A stretch of DNA of 64,000 nucleotides from Dyadobacter sp. CY323 (GTDB taxonomy: Bacteria; Bacteroidota; Bacteroidia; Cytophagales; Spirosomataceae). Positions within the stretch are counted from its first letter, which is position 1. Each line of letters starts with the position of its first letter. The translations under genes were made by a program, and so were the position numbers. Below the pieces are notes generated by a model. The model was given only the letters and a program-made list of their open reading frames with translations. It did not search any database and was not told the DNA's origin. Below are positions 18,301-25,848 of the stretch, in pieces. The stretch is taken from assembly GCF_021390245.1 (NCBI RefSeq), contig NZ_JAJUXH010000020.1:116470-180469 (forward strand), written 5' to 3'.

Positions 18301-18516
18301 TACACCGGGGACTTTTTCGCCAGCGTCGTCCGTGACCTTACCGCTGATGGACTTGTCGAGTTTCATGTAACTGCTCTCCACGAACAGAGTTGGTGCAGGA
18401 TGGTTGTCGGCCATCGCATTGAGACAACATGCAGCCCCGATGAGCACCTGGCTCATGGAAAGCTTCACAATGGAATTCAACTTTGCACAATTAGAGAATT
18501 GTCGAAATTGGTTCAT
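15313..18516 (-). CDS. SusC/RagA family TonB-linked outer-membrane transporter
   Basis: A 1067-residue SusC-like receptor. After a signal region (residues 1-37) comes a carboxypeptidase-regulatory-like domain (about 55-135, ISGKVTDDAGEKVPGVSIVL), then the plug with VVVVGYGSQLKREITGAV and the family signature SLYGSRAANGVVLITTKRG, then a 22-strand-type barrel ending in ...LGVNMNF with a terminal Phe. No N-terminal STN domain is present, so direct FecR-sigma signalling is not expected. It forms a TonB-energised import pair with the SusD protein encoded 40 nt downstream. The upstream region carries a 16-nt element shared with other genes of this block. Confidence 0.97.
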   Translation of the reverse strand: MNQFRQFSNCAKLNSIVKLSMSQVLIGAACCLNAMADNHPAPTLFVESSYMKLDKSISGKVTDDAGEKVPGVSIVLKGSTVGTVTDAEGSYSITVPDQGATLIFSSVGFLTQEVPVGNTNSINIKLAADSKALSEVVVVGYGSQLKREITGAVQTVSAADIKDVPVSQVTQKLQGRLAGVQINQTTGKPGQGMTVRVRGQVSVSAGSDPLYVIDGFPITGNIGALNPDEIEDISVLKDAASTSLYGSRAANGVVLITTKRGKPGETNVGLTAYYGIQNVPERGRVKMLNAQEFAQFKKELFEDENKPVPPAFQNPEKYANQNNDWYDAVLRNAPIQSYNLTITSNKERLKTSLVAGIFNQKGVVVNNDYKRYSLRMNSEYDVSDKIQIGFNIAPQYIFDNTPRTDGDRGTGILFNALHTWPVMPIRDANGELTKVNTFPEGTGNIFQYPNWVRAAQELINENKNTKLLGNTYLVYSPITGLKLRATLNVEYENNKFFFFNPSTATSNINVAIPTTAVSIRQSLENVGWLNENTAVYNKSFGDHNFELLAGFTQQRYRQDFTRIQADTYADDRLPTIQGALNINRGGTQTGVNEWSLTSYLSRLSYNYKGKYLFTAAVRADGSSRFGTDNLWGTFPSASAGWVISDENFLKDVRQVSFAKIRGSFGVIGNNNIGNYTQYALVNNTTNAVFGGNVATGAVVTSLSNRNLGWETTKQFDLGLDLGLFNDRIQFIYDYYTKRTTNLLYAVQIPQEAGFTNYNDNIGEIKFWGHEFSLTTRNLEGKLKWTTNANISFNRNKVMELAPGIDRVYGSFHISQVGQPFGQFYGMVKEGFYESAEDLANSPIIPGRSAIGTIKLKDVNGDGKITYGGDADDRTIIGNPFPKFTYGIVNDLKYGNWDFSIAGSGSYGNQLWVRHLYSTANLDGVFNMVAGVKDRFRVKNTTVNGIGVATTVISKGSGMYGATNNGGNFTGIERDWNSSHFVADASYFTIKNITIGYNIGKVNKFFKNARIYGSIQQVYVFTKYWGGPNPETSAQGDGNGDGGNLSQGVDFSNYPVPRTWTLGVNMNF

Positions 18517-18867
18517 AGTACTTGGTTTAGATTAGAAATTCAGCAGGAACTTGGGTATTGACTTCAAGGGTGTTGGTTAGGAATAGTCAGTATCACTTAC
18601 TTTAAAAAATATTTTAGTAACAGCTATGTATTTTTAAAAATGCGTGTGGTACTGAGGTGTTGAAGTAAAGATGCAGTTACAAAAGGTTGCATTACTAAAT
18701 ATGACTACTTTAAGAATTAAATGTTGTTGCGATTACTTAAAGGCAAATATTACTTCATATAGTAATATTAATGCAATACTAGAATGATTGCGATAACTGA
18801 CTGTCCTGCTCTGTCTGGTTTTAACCAATATTTAATTTGCAATAGTTTTTAGGATTTAAATCATAAA
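18517..18867. other. Long upstream region of the SusC-SusD operon
   Basis: About 350 bp of AT-rich sequence between the SusC start (18516) and the terminator of the upstream DUF1501 gene. It holds the shared element at 18804-18819 and a stretch whose minus strand contains an ATATTTG-like -7 candidate near 18745-18755. No open frame worth reporting was seen; the length suggests a regulated promoter with a long leader. Confidence 0.6.
18804..18819 (-). promoter_or_regulatory. Shared upstream element, SusC copy
   Basis: On the minus strand this reads ACCAGACAGAGCAGGA. The same 16 nt with one change occurs at 23202-23217 upstream of the DUF1549/DUF1553 gene, and a weaker copy lies upstream of the dehydrogenase gene. 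It sits 288 nt upstream of the SusC start. It could be an operator or part of an unusual promoter; the sequence does not decide which. Confidence 0.5.
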
Positions 18868-18896
18868 AAAACACCCGACGTGTTGCCGGGTGTTTT
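18868..18896 (-). terminator. Terminator after the DUF1501 gene
   Basis: AAAACACCCG (18868-18877) pairs with CGGGTGTTTT (18887-18896) around a 9-nt loop. On the minus strand a run of seven T follows. It lies 20 nt beyond the stop codon at 18916 and separates this gene from the SusC promoter region. Confidence 0.92.
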
Positions 18897-18915
18897 AGTT
18901 GCGGAGTGAATATCG

Positions 18916-20343
18916 TTACGTGAGAAGTTCCATTACCGCTTTGCCTTTACCATCGGGAGTCGTGTAAAATGGGCGTTTTTCAACTTCATACTGGGTGTCG
19001 GCCGCAATCCCTAATGCATGGTAAATCGTCTGGTGGACACCGTCAATTTTTATAGGATTTTCAATGGTTTTACATGGCCGCTCGTCGGCTGTTTTTCCAT
19101 ATACGAATCCCTTTTTTATTCCGCCGCCAAACATCAGCATAGAGCAACCATCGGTAAAATGGCGGTGCATTCCGTAGAATTTCAGATCGGAAAGAATGTC
19201 GGGCTGGGCAACCTGCTCCAATACTTTCTGGTCGGGCCGGCCTTCCACCATCATGTCGCGACTGAACTCGCTGGCAAGTACTACCATCGTCCGATCCAGC
19301 AGTCCTTTCTGGTCTAAGTCCTTGATTAACTGGGCAATGGGTCCATCGATCTGCCTCTTCATTTCTTCCAGGCGCGTGTGCCCGTTTTCATGCGTATCCC
19401 AACCTTTAAATGGCTCATACTCGGTGGTAACGCTGATAAAACGAGCTCCCTGTTCGGTCAGTCGCCGGGCTAAAAGACAGCCGAGACCAAATTTCCCGGT
19501 GTTATATATGTCATAACTTGCCTTGGGTTCCGTACTCAGGTCAAACGCTTTCGACTCCGGGGAGTTCAGTAATGCATAAGCCTGCTCCATGGAACGTTTC
19601 AAAGATTCCCGCTGGTAGTCGCTCCCGAATTCCCCAACCGGACTATTGTTGATCAGTTCATTGTAAAGCTGGTTTCTTCGTTCAAATCGTTTCGCATCCA
19701 TTCCCACCGGCGGGCGAACACTTTCCAGCCCCTGGCTCGGGTCGGGTATAAAGAATGGACCGAACTCATTTCCAAGAAAACCGGCTGTGTGAAAGGCTTT
19801 CAGTTCTTCGGCTTCTCCTACTGTAAACCGCTGGCCGATGTCAATGAATGCCGGGATTACCGGATTTTTCGGGCCGAGTTCTTTGGCAATCCATGAACCC
19901 ATATGCGGTGCGGCAACGGTTTGCGGCGGCTCGTAGCAGGTATGCCAATGGTACTGATGCCGTGAATGCAGGATGTGCCCCATGTCGGCGGCGACATACG
20001 AGCGGATCAAAGTGCCTTTGTCCATCACTTGCCCGATCGACTGCAATCCGTCCGAGAAATGAATGCCGTCGAGTTTCGTGGGCATGGATTTAAACGTGCT
20101 TAAAACCCGGTTACCTTCCATGTCTTTTTCGTACGGCGTGTACAGTTTCGGATCGAATGTTTCCGTGTGCGCCATGCCGCCGGCCATCCAAAGTAATATT
20201 ACTGTATCCGCCGAGGAATCGGATCCGGATTTGCCTTTACACGAAGAAAGCAGGTTTGATACAGGAGCTCCGGCAGCCAGAGCTGCTAGTGTTGCAGCAC
20301 TCGCATGCTGCAAAAACTCCCTCCTATTCCATTGGCTTCTCAT
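18916..20343 (-). CDS. DUF1501 domain protein (sulfatase-like fold), exported
   Basis: A 475-residue DUF1501 protein. The N-terminus RREFLQHASAATLAALAAG is a Tat-type signal, followed by a possible lipobox-like LLSSCKG. Family features include VILLWMAGGMAHTETFDPK near residue 48, SYVAADMGHILHSRHQYHWH and GWDTHENGHTRLEEM. DUF1501 proteins have an alkaline-phosphatase/sulfatase-like fold and are usually encoded beside DUF1549/DUF1553 cytochromes, as here (that gene lies 185 nt upstream on the same strand). The typical sulfatase C-x-P-S-R motif is absent, so sulfatase activity should not be assumed. Function unknown; joint export or oxidation of a surface substrate is inference from context. Confidence 0.9.
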   Translation of the reverse strand: MRSQWNRREFLQHASAATLAALAAGAPVSNLLSSCKGKSGSDSSADTVILLWMAGGMAHTETFDPKLYTPYEKDMEGNRVLSTFKSMPTKLDGIHFSDGLQSIGQVMDKGTLIRSYVAADMGHILHSRHQYHWHTCYEPPQTVAAPHMGSWIAKELGPKNPVIPAFIDIGQRFTVGEAEELKAFHTAGFLGNEFGPFFIPDPSQGLESVRPPVGMDAKRFERRNQLYNELINNSPVGEFGSDYQRESLKRSMEQAYALLNSPESKAFDLSTEPKASYDIYNTGKFGLGCLLARRLTEQGARFISVTTEYEPFKGWDTHENGHTRLEEMKRQIDGPIAQLIKDLDQKGLLDRTMVVLASEFSRDMMVEGRPDQKVLEQVAQPDILSDLKFYGMHRHFTDGCSMLMFGGGIKKGFVYGKTADERPCKTIENPIKIDGVHQTIYHALGIAADTQYEVEKRPFYTTPDGKGKAVMELLT

Positions 20344-20528
20344 TTTTATTTTATTTAAAATGCTGGTTCACAGATATTAGATTATTTTACTTTTAATACT
20401 TTTGATAATAAATAATCTTTTTAAAAATATTAAATGTTTTATATTTGTCTGACATTCATTAAATACTTAAAGTTCAATGCTTTTGATATATCAGATATGT
20501 AATGAAAGTTTCGGTATAGGATGATCTA

Positions 20529-22892
20529 TCAATAGATTAACTGAAACTCCGGCACGAGTGCGATCGCCCAGACCAGATCCTGAATGCTTTCTTCATTCGG
20601 CGTCAGCCCGAGAATTTTCTTTGCAGCCGCGAGCTCTTTTGGTACCGGCGAGCGGCCCAGAGCTTTTTGGTATAATGCAGTGACCAGAGCGTCTGAAGTC
20701 GGATATTTGGCTTTCCATCGTTTCGATCCGGCTTTCAACGTTTCGGTAAACTTGTTCCCGTTTGTCAGTTCCAGAGCCTGCAATAAGTTAACCTGAGACG
20801 TTCTGCTGGTACTGACCGTCTCCCGGTTTGGCCGACCGAGTGAAGTCAGGAACGGATCATTTTTTACAAAAGCGGCACGCGCAAAAGGCATCCGGTTTTT
20901 TATATCCGCAGGCAATCTTTTGAACACAATGTCCGAGTCGGCATACATTGGATTAAATGCGGCACTGATCGCATCGGAGAACTGTTCCGCAGACAGGCGT
21001 TTTCTGACCATTCCGGTAAACTTGAAATCGTTGGCCATAATATCTTGAGCCTCTTTTACGGAAGTCGAAGGAAGTTGGTAGGTTTTCGAAGTCACAATGG
21101 TATAGATCAATTTTTTCATGTCATACCCATTCGCGGTAAAATCCGACGCCAGCCAATCGAGCAGGTCTTCGCTCCACGGCACATTGTCCATGACATCCAC
21201 GGGCTCCACAATGCCGCGGCCGAGCAGCTGCGCCCAGACCCGGTTGGCAACGGTCCGGTAAAGTCTTCCGTCTTTCGGTTGCACAAGAAAATCGGCCAAC
21301 TCTCTCAAACGTTTTTCGGTACTTGCATTTACACTAATCTCTCCCAGCTCCGGAAACAGCATTCTGGTACCTGCGATTTTTCCGGTAGGTTTATCGCAAC
21401 GGTTTATTTCAAGTAATGTATCTGCGAAAATATTGGCGAAAGCATACGAGTCGGCCAGTTTCCAGTCACTCACAAAACTGTCGTGACAAGACGAACATTT
21501 CAGGTTGAGGCCAAGAAACACCTGGGAAACGTTTTGAGCCGCCTGCATTTCGGTCCGCTGGCTCGAATTGATCGTGCCGCGCCATTTAATGCCTTTTATA
21601 AAACCTTCGGATTCCTTCGTCGGGCTGATCAGCTCTTTCACAAACCAGTTGTATGGTTTATTGTCCTGCAACGAGGTGTAAAGCCATTTGGTAATGTCGA
21701 ACCTTCCGCCGGTAATGTAACCCGTCCCCGAATAGTCGTTGCGCAATGCGTCATTCCAGAACGACATCCAGTGCTGTGCGTAGTCATCGTTTCTGCCAAG
21801 CAGTTCTTTCGCCAGCAGCTCCCGTTTGTCCGGACGAGTATCCGCAACAAATGCTTCAATTTTTTCCGGCGATGGAATGAGGCCGATAACATCCAGGTAT
21901 ACCCTGCGAATGTAAATGCGGTCGTTAACTACCGGTTTCCACGCGACATTATTTTTTATGAAATATGCATTTACAAAAAGATCGACCGGTTTGGTCAAAT
22001 CTGCGGTTGGAGCGGGTACGGTTGGCATTCTCGGTTCGAGAGCAGCCACGCGGTAAATGCTTTTTTCTTTGCCATCCGGCCACAATGCGCCTTTCTCAAT
22101 CCAAAAACGGAGCAGCTTCACTTCTCTTTCAGTCAGCCTCTTTCCTTTGGTAGGCATCGCGTCTTTATCACCTTTTGGTAAAGAAATCCTCCTGATCAGC
22201 TCACTTTTATCCGGATGGTTCGGGATCACTACCGGGCCGCCTTCGCCGCCTTTCATGATGGCATCTTTGCTGTCGAGACGCAGGTCGCCTTTGGTTTTTG
22301 TTTCGCTGTGGCAGCTGTAACAGTTGTGGGCAAGTATGGTCCTGACCTCAATATTCAAATCCTGCACTTGCTGCGGGTTCAATGCGCCGTTGTTGGTCAA
22401 CACAAAATCCGGCTCCGCCGCGACATCGCCATTTGGTTCTTTGTAATCCGTTGTGAGAAGAATGCTTGAAAAATAATCGTCACCGTGCGTCAACAAGGCA
22501 CCGTAATGTCCTGCAAACGAGACCCCACATACGGTCGTGAAAATGAGTGACCGGAAAATGACGCGTTTACCCGAACGCAATGCGAATGTCGTGATTACCG
22601 CCAGAGCCAAAGTCGCAATCCCCAACCATTTATGAATTTCGAAGCTCGTCCCGCTGGCTTCCTCAGAGTCAGCAAGAAGCAATCCGAAAATGACGGACAA
22701 TACGGCACTGATCGTGCCGATCCAGGTAAGGATCTTGACGGCATCGCGCAGGCCAGCCGATTTGCGTTTCCAATCAATTACTTCGAATAAAAGGGCGACG
22801 CAGAGTAATGCAACTGGGAAGTGTACCATCATTGGGTGCAGCCGCCCCAGAAATTGCCAAAGCCAGAATGTTTCGTTTCCTTGGAGTAACAC
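20529..22892 (-). CDS. Multidomain membrane cytochrome: DUF2231 - PSCyt1 - DUF1549 - DUF1553
   Basis: A 787-residue protein of Planctomycete-type architecture. Residues about 1-145 form a four-helix membrane domain (DUF2231-like, HPMMVHFPVALLCVALLF). A Planctomycete cytochrome c domain follows with CYSCH at 191-195 and GKRLTEREVKLLRFWIEKGA. DUF1549 covers about 300-500 and contains a second haem site, CSSCH at 466-470; DUF1553 covers about 520-780 (RTVANRVWAQLLGRGIVEP, FARAAFVKNDPFLTSLGRPNRE). It is probably anchored in the inner membrane with the haem domains in the periplasm. It heads the pair with the DUF1501 gene and has a shared 16-nt element 310 nt upstream. Substrate and partners are unknown. 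Confidence 0.92.
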   Translation of the reverse strand: MLLQGNETFWLWQFLGRLHPMMVHFPVALLCVALLFEVIDWKRKSAGLRDAVKILTWIGTISAVLSVIFGLLLADSEEASGTSFEIHKWLGIATLALAVITTFALRSGKRVIFRSLIFTTVCGVSFAGHYGALLTHGDDYFSSILLTTDYKEPNGDVAAEPDFVLTNNGALNPQQVQDLNIEVRTILAHNCYSCHSETKTKGDLRLDSKDAIMKGGEGGPVVIPNHPDKSELIRRISLPKGDKDAMPTKGKRLTEREVKLLRFWIEKGALWPDGKEKSIYRVAALEPRMPTVPAPTADLTKPVDLFVNAYFIKNNVAWKPVVNDRIYIRRVYLDVIGLIPSPEKIEAFVADTRPDKRELLAKELLGRNDDYAQHWMSFWNDALRNDYSGTGYITGGRFDITKWLYTSLQDNKPYNWFVKELISPTKESEGFIKGIKWRGTINSSQRTEMQAAQNVSQVFLGLNLKCSSCHDSFVSDWKLADSYAFANIFADTLLEINRCDKPTGKIAGTRMLFPELGEISVNASTEKRLRELADFLVQPKDGRLYRTVANRVWAQLLGRGIVEPVDVMDNVPWSEDLLDWLASDFTANGYDMKKLIYTIVTSKTYQLPSTSVKEAQDIMANDFKFTGMVRKRLSAEQFSDAISAAFNPMYADSDIVFKRLPADIKNRMPFARAAFVKNDPFLTSLGRPNRETVSTSRTSQVNLLQALELTNGNKFTETLKAGSKRWKAKYPTSDALVTALYQKALGRSPVPKELAAAKKILGLTPNEESIQDLVWAIALVPEFQLIY

Positions 22893-23024
22893 AGTAATAA
22901 AATTAGGGGTTTAATGGAAGTTCGGTAGGTATTGTTCCGGATTGCGGGGACAGTATAGTAGTAACGTGTAGTCACTTGTTAAAGTTATGGAATTTACCAG
23001 AATGTATCAAAAGAGACATTTGGT

Positions 23025-23165
23025 TTAAGGTATTATGTTTAGGTAAAGTCGACGCAGTTTGGGCTGTCCATCCCAGTTGAACTTAGGGTTGGATTTCCAG
23101 GCTATCACCATTCTCCTAAATAATTGTCTGCCGACGCTCCATTTAATTAGTCGAGGTAGATTCAT
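23025..23165 (-). CDS. Possible small basic protein, 46 residues
   Basis: An ATG-to-TAA frame on the minus strand encodes 46 residues beginning MNLPRLIKWSVGRQLF and continuing with FNWDGQPKLRRLYLNI. It is rich in Arg, Lys and Trp and has a more protein-like composition than most chance frames nearby. It lies between the shared element and the DUF1549/DUF1553 gene and would be on the same transcript if the promoter is near that element. No family is recognised. It could equally be a chance frame or the remnant of a longer gene. Confidence 0.25.
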   Translation of the reverse strand: MNLPRLIKWSVGRQLFRRMVIAWKSNPKFNWDGQPKLRRLYLNIIP

Positions 23166-23201
23166 AAGCGTGGAATGATGGGATAGATTGCAGAGGTAAT
23201 A

Positions 23202-23217
23202 TCCTGCTCTGTCCGGT
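23202..23217 (-). promoter_or_regulatory. Shared upstream element, DUF1549/DUF1553 copy
   Basis: On the minus strand this reads ACCGGACAGAGCAGGA, identical to the SusC copy at 15 of 16 positions. Both copies also have a GAATGAT stretch nearby, at 23173-23179 here and at 18782-18788 for SusC. It lies 310 nt upstream of the gene start at 22892. Confidence 0.5.
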
Positions 23218-23346
23218 GAAAATCAAAAAGTGCATGGAAGAAACAATTAATATATGAGTTGTTTGAAATATTTCGCACCAGATTCTACTATTTGGAAGGC
23301 CTTTGATTAATTTTATCAAAATGTGCGATTGGCGAAAATTGATCCT

Positions 23347-25254
23347 ATGAGCTCAGGTTTAATGCGTATCTTAATATTTTTAATGGTGTTAGTAAGTTTT
23401 GCACCGCTTGCAAAAGGCAACCACATTGTTGGTGGCGAATTGCAAATGAGGCCAAACGGTACCACTAATACTTTTGAAATCACTTTACTACAATTCTGGG
23501 ATACAAATAGTCTGATAGAGACCACTCCGGCCCAGTTCGGTAACAGAGATGTTATTGCTGAATTATTCATCTATCAGAAGAATAACAACAGGTTGTTAAC
23601 GAGAGTTAGAGTTAGCTACCTACGGGCAGAAACGCTTGCTTACCAGAACAAAGCATGCGCCAGCAGCCGCTCTTTGAATACATCTGTTGGTATTTATAAG
23701 GGAATTGTCACCCTCAATCCACAGACTTATAGTGATCCCGAAGGGTATTACATTGTTTGGGAACGATGCTGCCGAAATGACGATATAAATAACATCGTCC
23801 GGTCTGGCGATAATGGAATGGTATTTTATCTCGAATTTCCTCCACTTACGACTAAAAATTCTTCCCCAGAGTTTGTGGCACCGAACGGCAGGTATATTTG
23901 TAGCAATAAACCGTTCACAATGACCATGGGCGCGACCGACGCTGATGGCGATGAACTTCGCTATTCACTGGTGACTCCACTGAGAGGAAATACCAATACT
24001 CAACAACCCTTTGGAAATGATTCTCCAAAAAATGGTTATCCTCAGATAACCTGGGAATCGGGCATTTCACTCTCCAACGTAATACCTGGCTCCGCTCCCC
24101 TAAAAGTTAGTAATAAAGGACTAGTCACGGTAACTGCAAATACACTCGGGCTATACGTTTTTACAGTGCAGTGTGAGGAGTTTAGGGACGGGAAAAGAAT
24201 AGGCTTTGTAAGGAGAGATTTCCAGTTATTGGTTATTGATTGCAATGATGATCAGCCAGAACCACCTGTCATCACATATGCTGCCCAACCAATTAGCGAT
24301 GTGGCTTTTTGTGCTGAAAGCACAATCAAACTTGAAACAGAAAGCTCTTCCGACTGGTCGTATCAGTGGCAATTAAATGGTCTTAATCTGCCGGGAGAAA
24401 CGGGTGCCAGTATCATGGTGAAAGATTCAGGTCAGTACTCTGTTGTAAAAAGTTATACACGCAAATGTTCAAGAGATACCAGTTCGTTATCCGTTCACGT
24501 TCGACTTTCAGAACCGATACTAACAACTATCACTGCTGATAGTGACTCATTGTGCAATGGTAGAACGATGATGCTTTTCGCAAATGATGGTAATGTACAG
24601 AGTGGCCAGAGTTTGGTTTGGATGAGGGACAAAATGTTAATACCAGATAAAAATACTAGTATTGCCATTAGCCGACCAGGAGTGTATACTCTGGAAATAT
24701 CGGACGATAGGCCAGGATGTATCGGCAGGGACACTATAACAATCGCATCAGAGGATTTCAAATTGTCCTTACCGACTAGGAAGGGTGTAATCGAAGGTTT
24801 GTCGACCACGCTGGCACCATCACTTGTTCCTCCTAACAAGAATTACACATATGCCTGGGCACCAATGGACGGACTCGATTCTGATCCAGAGGCAAAACAA
24901 GCCATCGTATCGCCATTACAGGAAACGACCTACACATTATCGGTTACATCACCCAATGGTTGCTCAGCCCAGGCTTCGGTACTTGTTTTTGTTGTAGATA
25001 AAATGCACATCCCTAATTCATTCACACCAAACAATGACGGCCATAACGACACCTTCCAGATCTATAATGCTAAGGATCAAATTTTGGAAATGCGTGTTTA
25101 TAGCCGCTGGGGTGAATTGATCTTTTTCTCGAAAGGTTACGATAGGCCTTGGGACGGAACCTACAAAAATGAACCGGTACCCGCAGGACTCTATCCATTT
25201 GTTATCAAAACGAGCGAACTGGATTTGAATGGGTTTGTAAATCTTATCAAGTAA
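23347..25254 (+). CDS. Secreted protein with gliding motility-associated C-terminal (CHU_C) domain, type IX secretion substrate
   Basis: About 635 residues from the ATG at 23347; the ATG at 23362 (MRILIFLMVLVSFAPLAKG) also gives a good signal peptide, and the GTG at 23323 is less likely. The mature protein starts near NHIVGGELQM. Residues about 1-320 form a domain with YYIVWERCCRN and TDADGDELRYSLVTPLRG; Ig-like segments follow, and the C-terminus is a CHU_C domain beginning HIPNSFTPNNDGHNDTFQIYN and containing YSRWGELIF. Such C-termini direct type IX secretion (type B). The N-terminal domain is clearly paralogous to that of the protein at 61233-63440. Probably a surface or extracellular adhesin-like protein; exact role unknown. 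Confidence 0.88.
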   Translation: MSSGLMRILIFLMVLVSFAPLAKGNHIVGGELQMRPNGTTNTFEITLLQFWDTNSLIETTPAQFGNRDVIAELFIYQKNNNRLLTRVRVSYLRAETLAYQNKACASSRSLNTSVGIYKGIVTLNPQTYSDPEGYYIVWERCCRNDDINNIVRSGDNGMVFYLEFPPLTTKNSSPEFVAPNGRYICSNKPFTMTMGATDADGDELRYSLVTPLRGNTNTQQPFGNDSPKNGYPQITWESGISLSNVIPGSAPLKVSNKGLVTVTANTLGLYVFTVQCEEFRDGKRIGFVRRDFQLLVIDCNDDQPEPPVITYAAQPISDVAFCAESTIKLETESSSDWSYQWQLNGLNLPGETGASIMVKDSGQYSVVKSYTRKCSRDTSSLSVHVRLSEPILTTITADSDSLCNGRTMMLFANDGNVQSGQSLVWMRDKMLIPDKNTSIAISRPGVYTLEISDDRPGCIGRDTITIASEDFKLSLPTRKGVIEGLSTTLAPSLVPPNKNYTYAWAPMDGLDSDPEAKQAIVSPLQETTYTLSVTSPNGCSAQASVLVFVVDKMHIPNSFTPNNDGHNDTFQIYNAKDQILEMRVYSRWGELIFFSKGYDRPWDGTYKNEPVPAGLYPFVIKTSELDLNGFVNLIK

Positions 25255-25272
25255 CCACACTCAAACGTCTCA

Positions 25273-25650
25273 TTACGCTTCCTTAAATTCCTTATAGGTG
25301 CCATCCGTATAGAAGATCAAGATTCGATCGATCTTCTTCTCGGCGGGCATTTCCTGTTTCCTGCTTTCGACATTTGATCTGAGCCGGTCAGTGGCCAGGG
25401 CTTTTGTTTCAGCCAATTCTGGCGCGACAGGTTTGGTAATGACGGGTAAGTCCTCTTCATCCAATATCCAGTTCAAACCCAAATCCGGAAATCGCTTGAC
25501 AATTTTCTGGACGATATCGAGGCTTGGTTTGTTACGGCCAGCCAGAATATGTGACATACTGGAGCGCTGAATGCCTATTTCATCAGCAAAAATGGATGGC
25601 GTAATGTTCTTATTGGCCAGTATTTGTTTAATCTTCTCACTTAAATCCAT
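25273..25650 (-). CDS. XRE family helix-turn-helix transcriptional regulator
   Basis: A 125-residue protein with an HTH_3 domain at about residues 4-60 (KITPSIFADEIGIQRSSMSH is approximated by ANKNITPSIFADEIGIQR followed by SSMSHILAGRNKPS). The rest is a short, charged tail ending in RILIFYTDGTYKEFKEA. The C-terminal part has no recognised domain and may mediate dimerisation. Its own upstream region carries two perfect inverted repeats with ATTTACATT half-sites, one overlapping a TACATTTG -7 element, so negative autoregulation is likely. Converges on the CHU_C protein gene with an 18-nt gap. Other targets are unknown. Confidence 0.88.
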   Translation of the reverse strand: MDLSEKIKQILANKNITPSIFADEIGIQRSSMSHILAGRNKPSLDIVQKIVKRFPDLGLNWILDEEDLPVITKPVAPELAETKALATDRLRSNVESRKQEMPAEKKIDRILIFYTDGTYKEFKEA

Positions 25651-25652
25651 CA

Positions 25653-25682
25653 GATTTACATTTTATATCACAAATGTAAATC
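25653..25682 (-). promoter_or_regulatory. Operator-like inverted repeat overlapping the XRE promoter
   Basis: An 11-bp perfect inverted repeat, GATTTACATTT (25653-25663) and AAATGTAAATC (25672-25682), with an 8-nt spacer, placed 3 nt upstream of the XRE start codon. On the minus strand the distal arm contains TACATTTG (25678-25671), a match to the Bacteroidota -7 consensus, with TTG about 21 nt further upstream. Binding here would block transcription of the regulator. Confidence 0.65.
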
Positions 25683-25736
25683 AAATAGTTTAGTAATATC
25701 AACATTGATTAACAATCATATCTAATACTGTGTCAT

Positions 25737-25763
25737 AATGTAAATTAGTTATGATTTACATTT
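25737..25763. promoter_or_regulatory. Second operator-like inverted repeat upstream of XRE gene
   Basis: AATGTAAAT (25737-25745) and ATTTACATT (25754-25762) form a perfect 9-bp inverted repeat, again with an 8-nt spacer but with the half-sites in the opposite order to the first site. The 11-mer GATTTACATTT occurs at both 25653 and 25753, exactly 100 nt apart. Two sites of this kind suggest cooperative binding or looping. Confidence 0.55.
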
Positions 25764-25789
25764 GTAACGCCATTTTTAGAATAAGTAAT

Positions 25790-25821
25790 CAAAAAAAATA
25801 CGGCACAATATGTACCGTATT
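25790..25821 (-). terminator. Terminator after dapD
   Basis: ATACGG (25798-25803) pairs with CCGTAT (25815-25820), with the stem continuing across one mismatch to ACA/TGT and a short loop. On the minus strand a run of eight T follows. It lies 28 nt after the dapD stop codon. Confidence 0.82.
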
Positions 25822-25848
25822 CTGATGCCGAGAAAGTTATCAAACAGG

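Larger units (their letters stand above)
22893..23346. other. Upstream region of the DUF1549/DUF1553 gene and divergent CHU_C protein gene
   Basis: A 454-bp region between divergent genes. It contains the second copy of the shared element (23202-23217), a possible 46-codon minus-strand frame (23025-23165) and an AT-rich stretch before the plus-strand gene. A GTG at 23323 is in frame with the plus-strand gene but lies outside its likely signal peptide. Confidence 0.55.

Noticed and set aside
18916..20343. Calling the DUF1501 protein a sulfatase
   Set aside because: The fold is related, but the C/S-x-P-x-R motif needed for formylglycine is not present.
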